Assembly (NCBI GenBank): GCA_035041965.1 | Contig: JAPYMA010001195.1 | Location: 42,181-106,180 of the forward strand | Source of the DNA: Anisakis pegreffii | Taxonomy: Eukaryota > Nematoda > Chromadorea > Rhabditida > Anisakidae | Length of the DNA stretch: 64,000 bases | Direction: 5' to 3' | Shown: in pieces, positions 11,569-24,900 of the stretch | Position numbering within the stretch: position 1 is the stretch's first letter | How the letters are laid out: the number at the start of each line of letters is the position of its first letter | Notes under the pieces: generated by a model | The model's database searches: none | What the model was told of the DNA's origin: nothing | Seen by the model: the letters and a program-made list of their open reading frames with translations, nothing else | Translations under genes and position numbers: made by a program

Positions 11569-12570
11569 TCGTTTTATTTCCTTGATCTAATCCCTTCCAG
11601 ATTCAGAAACGATTCACTCCTTTCCAATTGATCTCCTCTTATCGCTTCGTAACAATTCATTAACCGATACACTGAAATCGCCCTCAATCACCATTTAATT
11701 CCCAGCAAAAACCTTATTCTCCTCATCTCACAATACTTCTCACCCACAACAATCGCACGCTATCAATTTCATATTATTTCTATTCAAACTATACCAATGG
11801 CATTATTTTAAATAATTTAAGAAAAATGAATAGATATAGCAAACTGCTGCAGAGAATATGATACTGTCTATGAAACGTTACAGTGAATATGATCCGAAGA
11901 ACTTTTATTTTCATTCAAATGGCAATAAGTCCGATTGCAATGATACTGTCATAGTGAGATTATTGATATTAACAACAACAATACCAATGATAACAATGAC
12001 ACCAACAATAACGATAATATGACAGTAATAATAGTGATAACAATAATAATAGTAAATGAAAACATCAATAAACAAACAAAATGAGGTCCACTGAAATCCA
12101 ACGGATGAGCTAAATACCAGCTGAGATTCATTTTACAATCGAATGTAATTCGTTACACCAGTCAAATGTAAATCATCAGTCAAATGCACACACACACATC
12201 AATATAAATACCAACAATAAAGCCGTAACAATTCTAGTATTAACGACATTAATAACAGTACGAATGATAACCATATCAACAATAATATCAGCGAAACTGA
12301 TCTATTAACAATCAACGATTCCAATCGCAATAATAACATAACACGATATTTAACTGTACCACAACATCCACTCACTCACAATGAATAGGTACATATGCAA
12401 ATATTTACAAAATCAATCAGATTAACGCAAATCGCTCGTCCATAAACCAATATTACAAAGAAACGAAATGCAAATGAATTATGACAATAACAAAATGAGT
12501 CTAACATCAATGAATTAATACTAAAATCCAACACCATACTATTACAATGATTGTAAATATTATCAAATAA
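11569..12570. other. Spacer between TAF6-A and TAF6-B
   Basis: About 1.2 kb of AT-rich, low-complexity sequence separates the TAF6-A start from the TAF6-B stop. This is far longer than the roughly 100-bp gaps typical of nematode operons, so the two copies probably have separate promoters. No other gene is seen. Confidence 0.5.
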
Positions 12571-12723
12571 ATGATACTGAATTATCCATTATCAATTATA
12601 TCATTATAATTATTATATCCATTCTCATTTATATCAATTATATGATAATGAATTACCTATTATCAATTATATTATTATAATTATTATATCCATTATCAAT
12701 TATATGATACTGAATTATCAATT
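12571..12723. repeat. AT-rich minisatellite, about 2.3 units
   Basis: Units begin ATGATACTGAATTA at 12571, ATGATAATGAATTA at 12642 and ATGATACTGAATTA at 12704, giving periods of 71 and 62 bp. The tract lies just 3' of the TAF6-B stop codon. Confidence 0.85.
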
Positions 12724-12783
12724 CTACTATAATGACAAATCGTTGTGAATGTTTAATTACTGGCTCTTGCGTTATTCTTTCAT

Positions 12784-15700
12784 TCATTCGACTTTAATAC
12801 GACTCTGCATAGTAGCATATTTATTCATCGCTTGCTCGAAACGCTGAAAACAGTGTTCAATTTGTTCATTCACTACTTCAATATCACTAAAATTAGTGAA
12901 GGTTATAAGTCATACGATGAAACAAACTGAATCGACTGCGATATCAATTGAAAGATTTATAAATGCGATGAAAATCAAAACAATTGAACAAATTACCGAT
13001 AAAAGAGTGTATAATTTAGTCGAATCAATTTTCTGCTGTTGAGGCATTGAAGACGTTTTGGACGGATGAACTGCGCGTAATATTTCCACAAAATGTGGAT
13101 ATAATGCGACTCGCTGAAAATATTTTCACTTCAAATATACAAACGATTCAATGATATTCAACGAAAACACTTGATTTGTTCTATTTTCAACCAGGTAACA
13201 TAAAACATAAATGATTACATACCACTTGTTGTAACATGTAATACAACAAAACCTCTACAACTTCAACCAATAATAATAAAACCTCAAAAACTGAACAACC
13301 CAAACCTGATCAGTATTCGATAAATCGAAGAGTGCATGAAATGCACCATATTTCATATTCTCTGTTGATTCTGCGTCGGTGAAACACACTGCGAGTGTTC
13401 TCTGCACGCGATTCCGCACATCGCAAATCCCACCTCGTTCTCTGAAACTTTCTTCATCATTTCTAGTCACTTCATAAATGAATTACACTATCAATTCCGT
13501 CAAATCTTTTGATCAAAACGTCAACATTTCAGCCACAACGAATCAAACTATCAAACGCATTATGACGATACAATGAATGAGTACCCAAAAAACAAACCTT
13601 ATCAACTGCACCAAACATTTACTTGCAAAATCACGCAAAGTCCAATGATTATCGATATCTGGTCTCACACATAACTGCTTACTTATCATACAACTTAACA
13701 ACGACGGAATCATTTCGTGAAGCTGAAAATTCCTTTATCCTTACATTCAATTCGTTAGACACAAAACAATTTTATCATCTATTTTCATTCTCAAAAATCA
13801 TTCGGATCAATTCCCATAAACATCACATAATAACTATTGTCCTTCCCATTCCTTCCCTGTGATGACATAAAGTTTCGAAGAAACACTTCAAGGCCAGAAA
13901 GACGGACGGACGCAATGGTGCTTGCCACCAACGAAATTTTCATCACTATCATCAGATATAGAACAAATTTCTCGAGACCCAAAATTCTCAGTTAGACCCG
14001 AAATTATCAGTTTGCCTACGTTATCATCTTAAGTTTATCAGTTTACCTACGTAACTGCCACCCCCCCCCCCCCCGGAAATTTCTTCTATACCTAATATAC
14101 CAGGTTTATAAATCGCAAGTACGACTTTATGCATTGAATGAATCAAAGAATTCCAAACAACCTGATTAAGTGAAACAAACTGAAAAATAAACGCACAAAA
14201 TGAAACTAACAACAGGTTTAAGGTTCAACGAACGATTGTGGATAAGTGCTGAATGCGCACGCACAATATAGATCAACATTGCCAGTGACCGTTGAACTAT
14301 ATTCGCATGAACCTTAATCACCTCATCACATCAATCAAACCGATTCTATCACATAAAATCATGAAGTAACACTGAATTAATAATAAATTAATGCCCAAAT
14401 TTTTGTGCAATATGCATAATTTTTTCAGTCTTTTAATATTAATGCACTATTTTAGTTAGTGAGAAAACAACACGATACGAATAGAATACTAACTCCTTGT
14501 GCCAGCCATCTTGAAATATTCGGCAATAACGACTGCAAACTCGTGTCTAGTTGAAGACTTTCTAATGCCTCCTGCAGCAAAACACACCAATTACTAACAT
14601 TACCTTTCACATTCTTTATTGCAATTCAAATGATATTCATTATACTAGATTGTTGAACTCAATAAATATTCGCCTAAAGTAGCTTTTAACAACGATCTGG
14701 ATGAATTTCATTTTGGATAAATTATTCTCATTATAATATTAGTATGCAAATCGAATCTAACTGATCACGAATCAAATTTAATTGATCACTAAATAATTCT
14801 GAACAGAAATCACTATTTATACGCAACAACTGCATATGATAGTATAAATCAATGAACAACAATTGTGTCAATAGTAATACTAACTAAAACAAATGAAATA
14901 TCTCAGATAGCAACTGACCATCCTTCGTTTATCATCCAGACCTACACAAGCTTCCATTATTTCCTTGAAGAATCGTTGTTGTTCCTTAAATTCAGCACTT
15001 AATCTCACTTAATATACTCGCTTCTCTACATCATATTACTTTCATTTAGCTTGAATCCTCAACTCTTCCATAGCATTCGACTGAAGTTTTGTCACCACAG
15101 AACCTGATCTATCTCATATGCTAAGGAGATTTTTTTCGTGATTTATAATAAATTTTTGTTCATTACAATTACAATCCTCATAACTTTGGTCGTATATTTC
15201 TTTCACCTACCCAATGCTTCAAAGTAAACTGTCTACTGCTTGTTAAAAATAAACCAATAAAACAACGAAATCAAAACTGAATATGTACAATTCTAACGTA
15301 AATGTCATTCAAAATCATCACTTTATTCATCGATAAAACAAACCATAATGATATAAATAACTCACCAACGATAACAGATATGTACTTGTTGGTTTCACGT
15401 TTATTCGTTCAAATTTTCGAATCTTTTTCAACGATTCACGATACGCCACTGACGCACCGAACAACATCGACGATTCTCTGAAAACGTTTCATTGATATTC
15501 ACAACTTTATTATTGTTTCAATGAACCCTTTTGCAATCATCATTATACGACACAATGCAAAGACCAAATGCTATCAACGAAAATTGCATATTGCTCTTTA
15601 AAAATAAGACAACCTCGTTGAGGTCGTAGAAATATCGTCTGCGTTTTCTTCACTATCCTCTTCGACCACACTACTTTTCTCTGGTATCTAAATAGATAAT

Positions 15701-16961
15701 TCCGTATTCCAATACGACACTATTTATTCATACAATGGTTATTTTCAATCATATGCTCTCAATAATAAATACGATAGAATTGCATTCAAAATCGCCTAAT
15801 TTTAAACGTGCGATTTTTCACATCCTAATGGTTAATGTGATATAAATGATAACATTAACAAAGAAAATAGTGATAACTGACTATGAAATATTAAGAATTC
15901 AAAAATATCTTCAAAATCAAAACTTACAACAACAGCATTTTGAACAATCGATGGTTGTTCACCTTCATAAATTAACCAATGAGCTAAATTACACAAACTC
16001 AGTTAATCACATTCAAAGCATCAGTATGCAAATTATAAGAAAAAGACTGCGCTATTATATCAAAAAGATGATCAAATAACCTTTGTACAATAGACGTTGA
16101 GGGAACTTTTGCGATTGATTGTTGATCAGATTCATCAAATCAACTGACTGATAATCCTCCGCGCTAACGAATAATTTATCGTTATCATGCCTACTATTGC
16201 TATTCATACCACCATTGGTCGCACTATTCAAACTTATTGATTTATATATAACCGATTCGTGGACACCATTCGCATTGTGGCCAAATATCAACTAAAAATT
16301 GATTAGCATAACAATATTTCACTTACTAAATAATCTTCACTATGGTCAGTTTCATAATTATTACTGTCAGGACTACTAATGTCACTACCATTAAAAAATT
16401 AGACACTCAAAATGTCACTCAAATCCAAACAGAACCAACATCTTTTCCAAATAAACTCAGTGTTTCGTTGACATCTTCGATAGTCACCAATTTCCTTCGA
16501 CTATGAATCGCTAATTTGTTCGCTCGTTCGACAATCACCTCAAATCAGAGAAGCGATCTCAAGAATCAGAATGCCATCACTCAACATGCTTCGAACTGGA
16601 CTCTGCCGATTGAAACTAGTAAAGTAAATGAAAGAAACCTTGATCTGATGAGTTAAATGCTCAGCAATCAGTTTACAGCATTGATTCGATAAGGCAGCGA
16701 TATTCACCTGTTCACTTATTATCTGTAATTTTGAGTTTATTCAAAAAACTGTTTTGTATTCGTTCCCAACATTGAAATGAAAGCAATCTGAATAGAAAAC
16801 AAAACGAATGAAATGAAATGAAAAAGAAAACGAACAAAAAAATGAACCTTAACAAAGCGATTACTGATATTTGACAATAACTGTTTGGTAGCTGCTGCAT
16901 CTGATAACTGTTGTTCCGATGTTGGTGTGTTCTTGAAATGTGAACTCGAATAGGGCATCAT
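12784..16961 (-). CDS. TFIID/SAGA subunit TAF6, copy B (diverged)
   Basis: Exons: 16961-16848, 16722-16639, 16538-16440, 16291-16081, 15983-15928, 15687-15614, 15477-15366, 14984-14919, 14571-14494, 14179-14051 (end uncertain), 13722-13598, 13462-13306, 13113-12997, 12843-12784. They give about 493 residues. The histone fold is kept (IISEQVNIAALSNQC, then HSRRKLVTIEDVNETL), as are HWLIYEGEQPSIVQN, EQQRFFKEIMEACVG and the HEAT signature KQLCVRPDIDNHWTLRDF. Six exons have the same length as in copy A (84, 99, 66, 78, 125, 117 nt), so this is a tandem duplicate. It has lost the Ser/Gln tail and is highly changed in the helix matching copy A NLAILIYLMRM. Exon 10 runs into a G14 tract on the coding strand. 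It could be a tissue-specific TAF6 form like the paired taf-6 genes known in C. elegans. Confidence 0.88.
14061..14074 (-). repeat. Poly-G tract (coding strand) at TAF6-B exon 10
   Basis: Fourteen C on the plus strand read as a glycine run on the minus strand near the end of exon 10. Its length decides the frame of the proposed exon end. Either the exon ends earlier by an unseen donor or the tract is translated as a Gly loop. Confidence 0.9.
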
Positions 16962-18191
16962 TGCTGTGTATCGTTCCAAATTGATATTATCTTACACTAA
17001 TCTCTACCATCAGTTCATCGCAATTACTTGTTAAATCGCATGATTCTTTCGTCTTATCCTTAATAAATCAACGTCACTGTCTCGTTCAAATTGAATTATT
17101 TATCATCATAAGACCAATTTCATTACCAATACCAATTTATGACATTATACATATGTAAACTTAACAAGCGATTTCATTCATTTCACTCCATCGAATGATA
17201 TGACTCCCTAAGTCTATTGTTACAACAACTATCAAACTGTCCTCTCGATCGTTACTATCTCTCATCATCCAACTGATCCGAACTCCGATGATACTCAAAT
17301 TTGCACCCAATGAATTCCAAACTTCACATGATTACAGACATTCAAAAAATTATTCCTTATCGTATAATATATCGATGAAATCGATATTGGTTACAATGAA
17401 ACCATATCACTATTAGACAATCTTCTGAATTGCTCATGAAATTAATGCGAAGATAATCGTTAAGAAAGATTTTTATTGGAATCCAAATCGAAACCGAATA
17501 AACAAAATAACCAACAGAATCAATATAAACTTGAAAAGACAACCAACAGAACGAACGATAACAATCCCAAAACAACAACCACTTTCAATAAACTTGAAAA
17601 CGGATCGCTCAATTTGACAACGAATAGAATAATAATAAAAAAAGAAAGCCTCTCAACTGGATCAAAATAATCAGCAATCCTAAAGATAATAATAACCCAA
17701 ACCAATGAAACCGACAAATTTTCAAGTGAAATGTCAAGCTTTCGTTACAATCACAAATAGCATCAATACAGAAATGAAGAAAAAGAACGACAGTGACGAT
17801 AATGATAATAATAATAACGATTGGAACAACAAATTAATCATAAATAAAAGATGCTCACTTAATATCCACAACAATATCGATTTAGCCACTGAATGATTAA
17901 TTTTTAAAATCAACGAAAACGCTAAACCCTCTCCTTCCCTCTCCCACAAAACAACTCAATAACTTAACCGAAAACGATACTCCATGAAAAAATAAAGAAA
18001 TCATGAAAATCGATCTTGAATAAATAAAACAGAACAAATTATAATTATAACAATTATAATTTCTGTTGTGACAGAATGACCACAAATTGAAATATTTCAC
18101 TCATGAATGCTAACTGATAATAACATCCATCGATTACATTCATACTTGCGGTAATTATTATGACATTAATTCTCAAATATCAATTGATCAA
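16962..18191. other. Spacer between TAF6-B and SPCS2
   Basis: AT-rich. Several overlapping 60-73 codon frames at 17357-18100 are Asn/Lys/Gln-rich on one strand and Ser/Leu/Phe-rich on the other, typical of low-complexity noncoding DNA. No gene is supported. Confidence 0.5.
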
Positions 18192-20341
18192 TCATTCTTT
18201 TCTAAGCATACTACTAACAAAATGCTCCAATTCCTTCTCCAGTATCGGCAATACAACTGTGCCCTCCATATCGATATAAGCGCCAATTGATTTCGTTATC
18301 TGTAATCACATTTCATTTTTATTCCAGTCAACCAATTTCTTCAACTCTTCAAATTATTTTAATAAATAAATTACTTTCATACAATTTGCTAATATTTGAT
18401 CAAATCTGCAATTGAACAAATATTTCATTCAAAACACTACTACATTCACCATCAACTAACCAACCTTCATCTGACCGGTTCTTGAACCTTGACCATACTC
18501 TGCTTCTAGTGTGTATTTATCATCGTACCTAGAACTTTTTTAAAAATAATAATCATGACAATGTTAATCACAATAGTCATACGACACATCCTAAATTAAC
18601 AAAAATGAAACACTTTCAAAAGAAATTAAAAAATTGAAATGAACAGACAGACTTGTTTATGTACGATGACCATTTCCAGTAACGTTTCTCTTGTTGATTC
18701 GTGGAGTGTTGCTCATCAATAGCTTGATAGAAAGTACCCTTCTCGACGTACCATTGGTAGAATTGTAATATGGTCATCAATATAAAATATGTTATTGAAC
18801 ACGTTGCGAGTACCTTTAATATTCATAAACACATTAGAAACTCTATTCGTTTATTGAATTATCCTCTTCATTATCGCTATCCTTGTTCAAATTATGACTG
18901 TTATTAATTTTATTCTTGATAGCTGCTTATAAAAAATGAAAGTATCAATATTTCGAGGCACAATACGCTAACCACCATAACAATAATAATTTGGGAGGCG
19001 TGCTGAATATCAGAATGTGACTGTGACTGCCCAATGCCATTATTACAAGCAAGCATTTCATCAATGAAACATTTCCTATTCTAATCATTCACAATATTTT
19101 CGTTTCCAATGCATTTGGGGACGATATTTCAGAGAATTTTCATGCTATTTTGTTTTTCAAAAAATCTTTTGCATATCTTGACGTTTTCTATATTCATGAA
19201 TCCAAAAATCGAATAATTTTAGCCAAGGGCCAGGCCATTGGCCAAAAATAGCAATTCTATAATTTGATCTATAATACAATCGCTGTGCCTAGTACACGTA
19301 GATCAGTTTGTTTTGATCATTGCGTGGAAACATTACAACATAAACATTTGATCTGTCTGTCTATAAATGGTGGATATACTATCAATGACGTGGAGTCGTA
19401 TAGGCATTGTTCACGAATGGCTCTGTCAAAGACTGTGTTCAGTATGACTGCCTAGCAGTTGAAACGTTCTAAATCTTATTCTATTACAAATCCTAACATT
19501 ATCCTACGATAAACTTATACAATTGTTATTTTTAGTCTTATATCGGGTAACATAATACTTTATCGTGAATGTTTCCTGTGACCTGTTTGAACGAAATGTG
19601 ATGTTGAAAATAATAAATACCAAGCATTATAAAGAATAAATTATAAAGAAATTATAAATAAATAAATAAGTAAAGAAAATTTATAAAGATTATAAAGAAA
19701 TTATAAAGAATGCTAACCGCTTTAGATTTAGGGAACGGTTCAAAGTAATCGTAAATCAACGCGAAACTAGCAAACAAAACTGCTATTGTTGATATGACGA
19801 GTCTTCCGTCCGCTAAATAATGCCTTTCTGTCCATCCATCATATTTTTCGTTGAATATCTTTAAATACCGAGTCATTAACCGAATATGACTACAGGATAA
19901 TGTTACGATTTTGAAACATTTGTACTGAGAATATTATATTTTCAGCTGGTTTGTGACACTTTTCTGATATTGATGAAATTTTTGATAGCATTCGAGGGAT
20001 GGATGAATAAAACTTGATTGTATTCGAATCGTGATGGATAAATGAGATCGATAGATACCTTGCGAATGGCATCGTCAAGCGTATTTTTCACAGTAGGTCC
20101 ATCCCATTTGTTCACTTTAATTACATCACTCTCATCAACTTTATCCGCAACAGTGTTGCTTTGTGCTGCATTCTGAAAATCTATTCGTTTGGACTGATAT
20201 CATAGCAAAAAGGCAATGTAACTGCAAATGAATGCAAGCAAAATGACAACAACAACAATTTTGAACACCCAATTTCAGATGAAACACTCGTGAAATTTAC
20301 AAAAAAATATGCAATGAACAAATAGTAACCTTTGAAGGCAT
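18192..20341 (-). CDS. spcs-2: Signal peptidase complex subunit 2 (SPCS2)
   Basis: SPCS2 is an accessory subunit of the ER signal peptidase complex. Exons: 20341-20330, 20172-20059, 19858-19718, 18813-18653, 18528-18465, 18299-18192. They total 600 nt, 199 residues, with all phases consistent. Family landmarks are [17 protein letters not shown], then a DGRL motif leading into a first membrane segment ([19 protein letters not shown]), PFPKSKA, a second membrane segment ([15 protein letters not shown]), and [12 protein letters not shown]. The C-terminal cytosolic part has the usual [13 protein letters not shown]. The length is close to, slightly below, the animal norm. A TTTCAG site 24 nt before the ATG (20366) is a likely trans-splice acceptor. 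A TATAAAGAAAT-rich tract follows exon 3. Confidence 0.94.
19626..19712. repeat. TATAAAGAAAT-rich imperfect tandem repeat
   Basis: The tract consists of variants of ATTATAAAGAA/AAATAAAT repeated about eight times. It starts directly next to the donor of SPCS2 exon 3, inside the intron. Confidence 0.75.
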
Positions 20342-21995
20342 TGTTGTGGCCAAGTTTTTAGTGAACTGAAATTTTTTAAAATGATTTCTGATTTGAATTT
20401 TCGCGATTTTAATAAAAAAATAAGCGCGAAACCCATTGCCTAGTCAAAATTATTCATATTCTTTAAGCATTATATAGGACACACATCGATTCATAATTTT
20501 TGAACGTTTCCGAGGATGGATGTTTAAACATGGAAGATTTGACGACGACTGAAATTTGAGCTCAGTCCTCGTTTCGATGAGTCAAGCGGGATGCAGCAAA
20601 TAAAATGTATTACGTGGGACATGAAATGCTTGCATAGGAAGGAAAATTTCTAGCTCAAATTTCTAGTTTCGAGTTCAAATAATTATGAATAGCACTGATC
20701 CGCTGGTTGTGCTCAATTCAAAAACGACGAATCAACAAAATGCGAAATACGATTAAAAATAGAATCTGCCTAGCATATGCCAACACACTTTATACGGCCG
20801 AAATCGAAGTATTTGTTGAAAAATATCAAATTGTTCGTATTGTTTATGTTGCATAAATTAAAACAATAATAACAATAGCAGTTGTTGCCACGTTGACGAA
20901 TTTTTTAACGGAAATTGCTATTCGAACACTCAAATTGATTAGCTCTTGCGTTGTACTACGTTGCTTAAAGGCAAAGCTGCCAGGAGGGAGGAGTTGCGAA
21001 ACGTGGTTTTACACTCAGACAATCATCATCGTTTCCACATAGCAGTCACAAATGCTTCAATTCACTTTTGGTAACGAAGCGATTTTACTGATCAAGCTAG
21101 TGTTATTCTTATCAATTCATCTAGATTTTTTGACCATTTATGAGGTTTTCAAGCTGAATGCTTCATGCTGATGCTATTTTAATTTGTGTAACTCATTACT
21201 TAGATTGGTTATGAAAAGATGATGGTAAATGCGCGATTCAATAGTACAATGTGGCCTACTATCAGTATGATGTTAGTTCCTGGTCATGTTTACCTGACCT
21301 CCAACCTGTTTAGTTCAATCTCAAGGAGTGATCTAGACCAAGATCAGTGGATGATTATTTTCGTGCCCTTGTATACAGCAGATCTAGATTGATCACAGCT
21401 ATATTCTAGCACTACAACGCTTTTGGCGATTACTCTCTATAGAATTTGTTTAATCATTGTGTATTGATTGATTTTCCGAGAGAGAGCTACTGTTCTGCTG
21501 GCGCGTCGTGTGCGGGTCTCATTCTGTGATTGTATTGAATTTTTTCGAGAGCTAATCAGGTGTTTGCTGAGGCAGTAGTCTTCGGTAATTTTGTATTTTA
21601 AGGTGGTAAGATCAAAATGCATTTCGTTCTCATTCGTAGTTGAATATGTTACTTAGTTAAAGCATAGCAAGAGATGTTCGCACGAACGAAATGCCGCTGT
21701 GATTTTACCAACCTGAAATACAACATTACCCTTTTTTGGGTGAATTGTTCTGATTGTGGTGCTTGGTTGTGTTGTAATTCAGCGTGATTATTGTAATTGA
21801 CATTGTGTGTATTATGGATGCATGCGAATAATACGTTTGGTTACGAAATTTGATCAAATTTGTGTCAAAAAAATTCGATAGTTTAATTTGGTAAATTTTA
21901 ATTTCAGCAACAACTTGTGGTGTTGATTTATTCATTCATAGTGAAATTGAGAACGGTTCTGATCATCTTTAATTGAACACAACATAGAAGTGAAC
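20342..21995. promoter_or_regulatory. Divergent promoter region of SPCS2 and the UBM gene
   Basis: This 1.65-kb gap separates two divergently transcribed genes, so it must hold both promoters. A SPCS2 trans-splice acceptor candidate lies at 20366-20374. For the plus-strand gene, ACATAG just before the ATG at 21996 could serve. No open frame with coding character is seen. I cannot point to specific factor sites. Confidence 0.45.
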
Positions 21996-24900
21996 ATGGT
22001 TGACAATAAAGTGAATATGTCGTTAGGTGAGTTCTTCATCGAGATTCGACATTCTGGAATGATTTGTTTCGTTCACGATTTCACGATAGGTTATGGGTAT
22101 CTGAGAGAAAAGAGATGAATCTGATTCTGGTTCGGATTTTGATCAAAACTGTGGTTTTAATTATTGCCATTGTGTAACTGGAATTTTTACGTTCTAGATG
22201 ATATCATCAAAAAAGAACGAGCAGATCGTAACAAACGTACTCCTGCAGCAAGGAGAGGTTTCGCGTCTAAAAGAGGTGGTGTTGGAGTCAAAAGAGGTGT
22301 TGGAATGCGTCGCAATATCAGAGTGAGTCGTTCAGTGCTGCTTATGTTTTCTTCCGTAGTTTTACTTCAGTTCGAATGGAAATTTTCAAAAAAAAATATT
22401 TCGATTTATTGATAACAAATGGAAACCAATAGAATATAAATTCAGGGTGGCATGCGAGGAGCATCGTCGTCGTCATGGAATAATCGTACTAAACCTCAAA
22501 CATCTATCAATAAAAATAAGACTAACAATTCTCAAAGATCTCTAAGATCATCTAACAATAATCTTAATAAAGTGGCAACAATGCGAATGGTACAAAAGCT
22601 TGTTAAGGTATGTTCATTAGATATAGTTGAACGTCTATCGTATTTGTTCGTAAGCAAGCCTGTTGTGTTTTAGTAGATTTTATTAAATTCTGAAGATTGT
22701 TCCATAATATACTGAATGAAAATCGAGAATGATTTGGTGTGGATTGCAGAAAGCAATAAACCAGCGTGCCAATCAGACGATTATACAGCGTGCGGGAGTC
22801 AGCAACCAACGTAATCGTCGTGCTAATTTGCTGACAAGAAGACGCGTAATTGGCGCACGCGTTCCAGTATGTTATAAACTAGATTCAAATCAAATATTAT
22901 ATATAATATGACAATATTCTAACGTGAGAAGCAATCCTGAATGCTGCGGTTATTTGAATGATGATGAGCGAAGTGCAACAGTGTAAGATGAGGTGAACGA
23001 TTATGATGTGGAAATGTGGATGGATGTGTATGAATCGATGGTGTTATGATGATTGCTGATTGCTTGGTCTATTGAATTCGCATTGTGGAATGATGCAGAA
23101 CAGCTGCAATTGCTATCAAATAATTGTGCGAACACAAATCTATCTTAATCTAAGCAAACTGATAAAAAGTCCGGAATCGCGCCGATTAGCTGAACTCATA
23201 TGGAAGATGATGGATCGCCAGAAAGAAGAATATTTTGAGGATAACGTATAGCCATTGGTACTGTTTGAATGAAATCCGTCAAACGCAAATATAAACTGAA
23301 TAATCATCTGAGGAAATATCAAGAAGTCTTATCAGATAATGCTATTATCTACATCAATTCAACCGCTGTTACATATAAACAGCCCATTATCGTTATTATA
23401 ATATTCCAAATGCAAAGATCGAATTCATTGGAGTCAGGAATGGGATGGGTTAAGTGTTCAGTTTGCCTGCTGCTAAAATAATTCGAAGCAAATAAATGAA
23501 ATGACCACAATCGCTAATCAGTACCAATGAAAACCCTTCAATATATGGTATCATTATGATCGGATAATAAGATCACTAAACGATAGAACGAATCAGAAAT
23601 CCTCATTCATAATTATCATCGTCATCCAATACCACTTTCATACACGTTCGCATCTCTCATCTGTTGTTGAATGCACTCGCGGAATCAAACAAACTGAACA
23701 AAATGACCATGATCAAGTATCGATTCGAATCAATCAGTCTGTAAACCATCATAACCAAGCGTGATCAACTGTTATCTGTTATCGATCCAGTGATCCAGTC
23801 TATATTCACTCTTGCTCGCAATATCCGATCTGATCAGAGTCAAGTCATTACCGTCGTCTTAAATCGGCAACCACTATTAGCCTGTTCACCTCGGATCGAT
23901 TCAACCTGATTCAGTAGTCCTTTAAAGGAACTGACCTCTGGACTCGTTCTTTTTTGACTATCAAAATGAAACCGTATCGTATGGTGTTGATTCTAGTATC
24001 ACTTAATGTTCACATTTTATGTGCTCCACAAGGGCACTTAAAATTGTCCGAAATTTCACAGTTAATTGAGTGAAATCATGCGTTGTTTGATGCTTTGAAA
24101 AGTTGACTCGAATAGAGATTTCATGACGGATACACATCAAATCACACTTCTTAATTGGAGTGCTGATAACCGTAAGCCATAACACTGATGGGTTGCTCTT
24201 CTTGTTGTTATTATTATTGTTACTGTCATAACACATCACATTCATCATGCAATTGGCCAGTTCAAAATATCGCTTGAATGACTGAATCTTTGTAACAAAA
24301 ATGGTGGTTGATGGTCAATGGTTAGAAGTTTACTTTTGATCATTTTATTGAGTTGTTGAACTGATTTGGGTGATTATCACTGAAGGTTTTGGTTCAATAA
24401 TCGTTCTATTATTAGACTAATGATTCAGTTTCATTCAAAACGTTCAGTTTAGGAGGAATGAGTCATAATGATGCTGTGGTTTTATGTTTACCGCATAATT
24501 TTCAAGCGAACGATTAATTTGTTTTTCATTCTGAACAATCGTATATGAGCAGAAATTCGAACTGTTCTTTGAAATTCTATTCTTGCGATCGATGTAAAAT
24601 TGTGATCAGAAATGACTATATGCATAATCTGAGAGCAGTCAGAAACAGTGAGATGAATAGTTTGTAAGTAATGATCAGTATCGAAGCAAAATTCTTATAA
24701 GTTGAAAATATAACGGTTGGAGTTTGATTGTATTGAAGCATCAATCACTAATAGCTAGTAAATGGATGAATGCAGTTAGGTAAGATGCAGGCAGGAATAT
24801 ATGCAGCTAACAAATAATTTAGTTGACGAAACGACGCGTTGGAGTGGCATCGATTCGTACCACATCAGCAGTAGCACGAAGAAATCTGAATAACGTGAGG

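Noticed and set aside
17357..18100. Cluster of 62-73 codon frames between TAF6-B and SPCS2
   Set aside because: Asn/Lys/Gln-rich on one strand and Leu/Ser/Phe-rich on the other, as expected from AT-rich low-complexity DNA.
6896..20341. Operon of SPCS2, TAF6-B and TAF6-A
   Set aside because: All three are on the minus strand, but the gaps are about 1.2 kb each, too long for a typical nematode operon.
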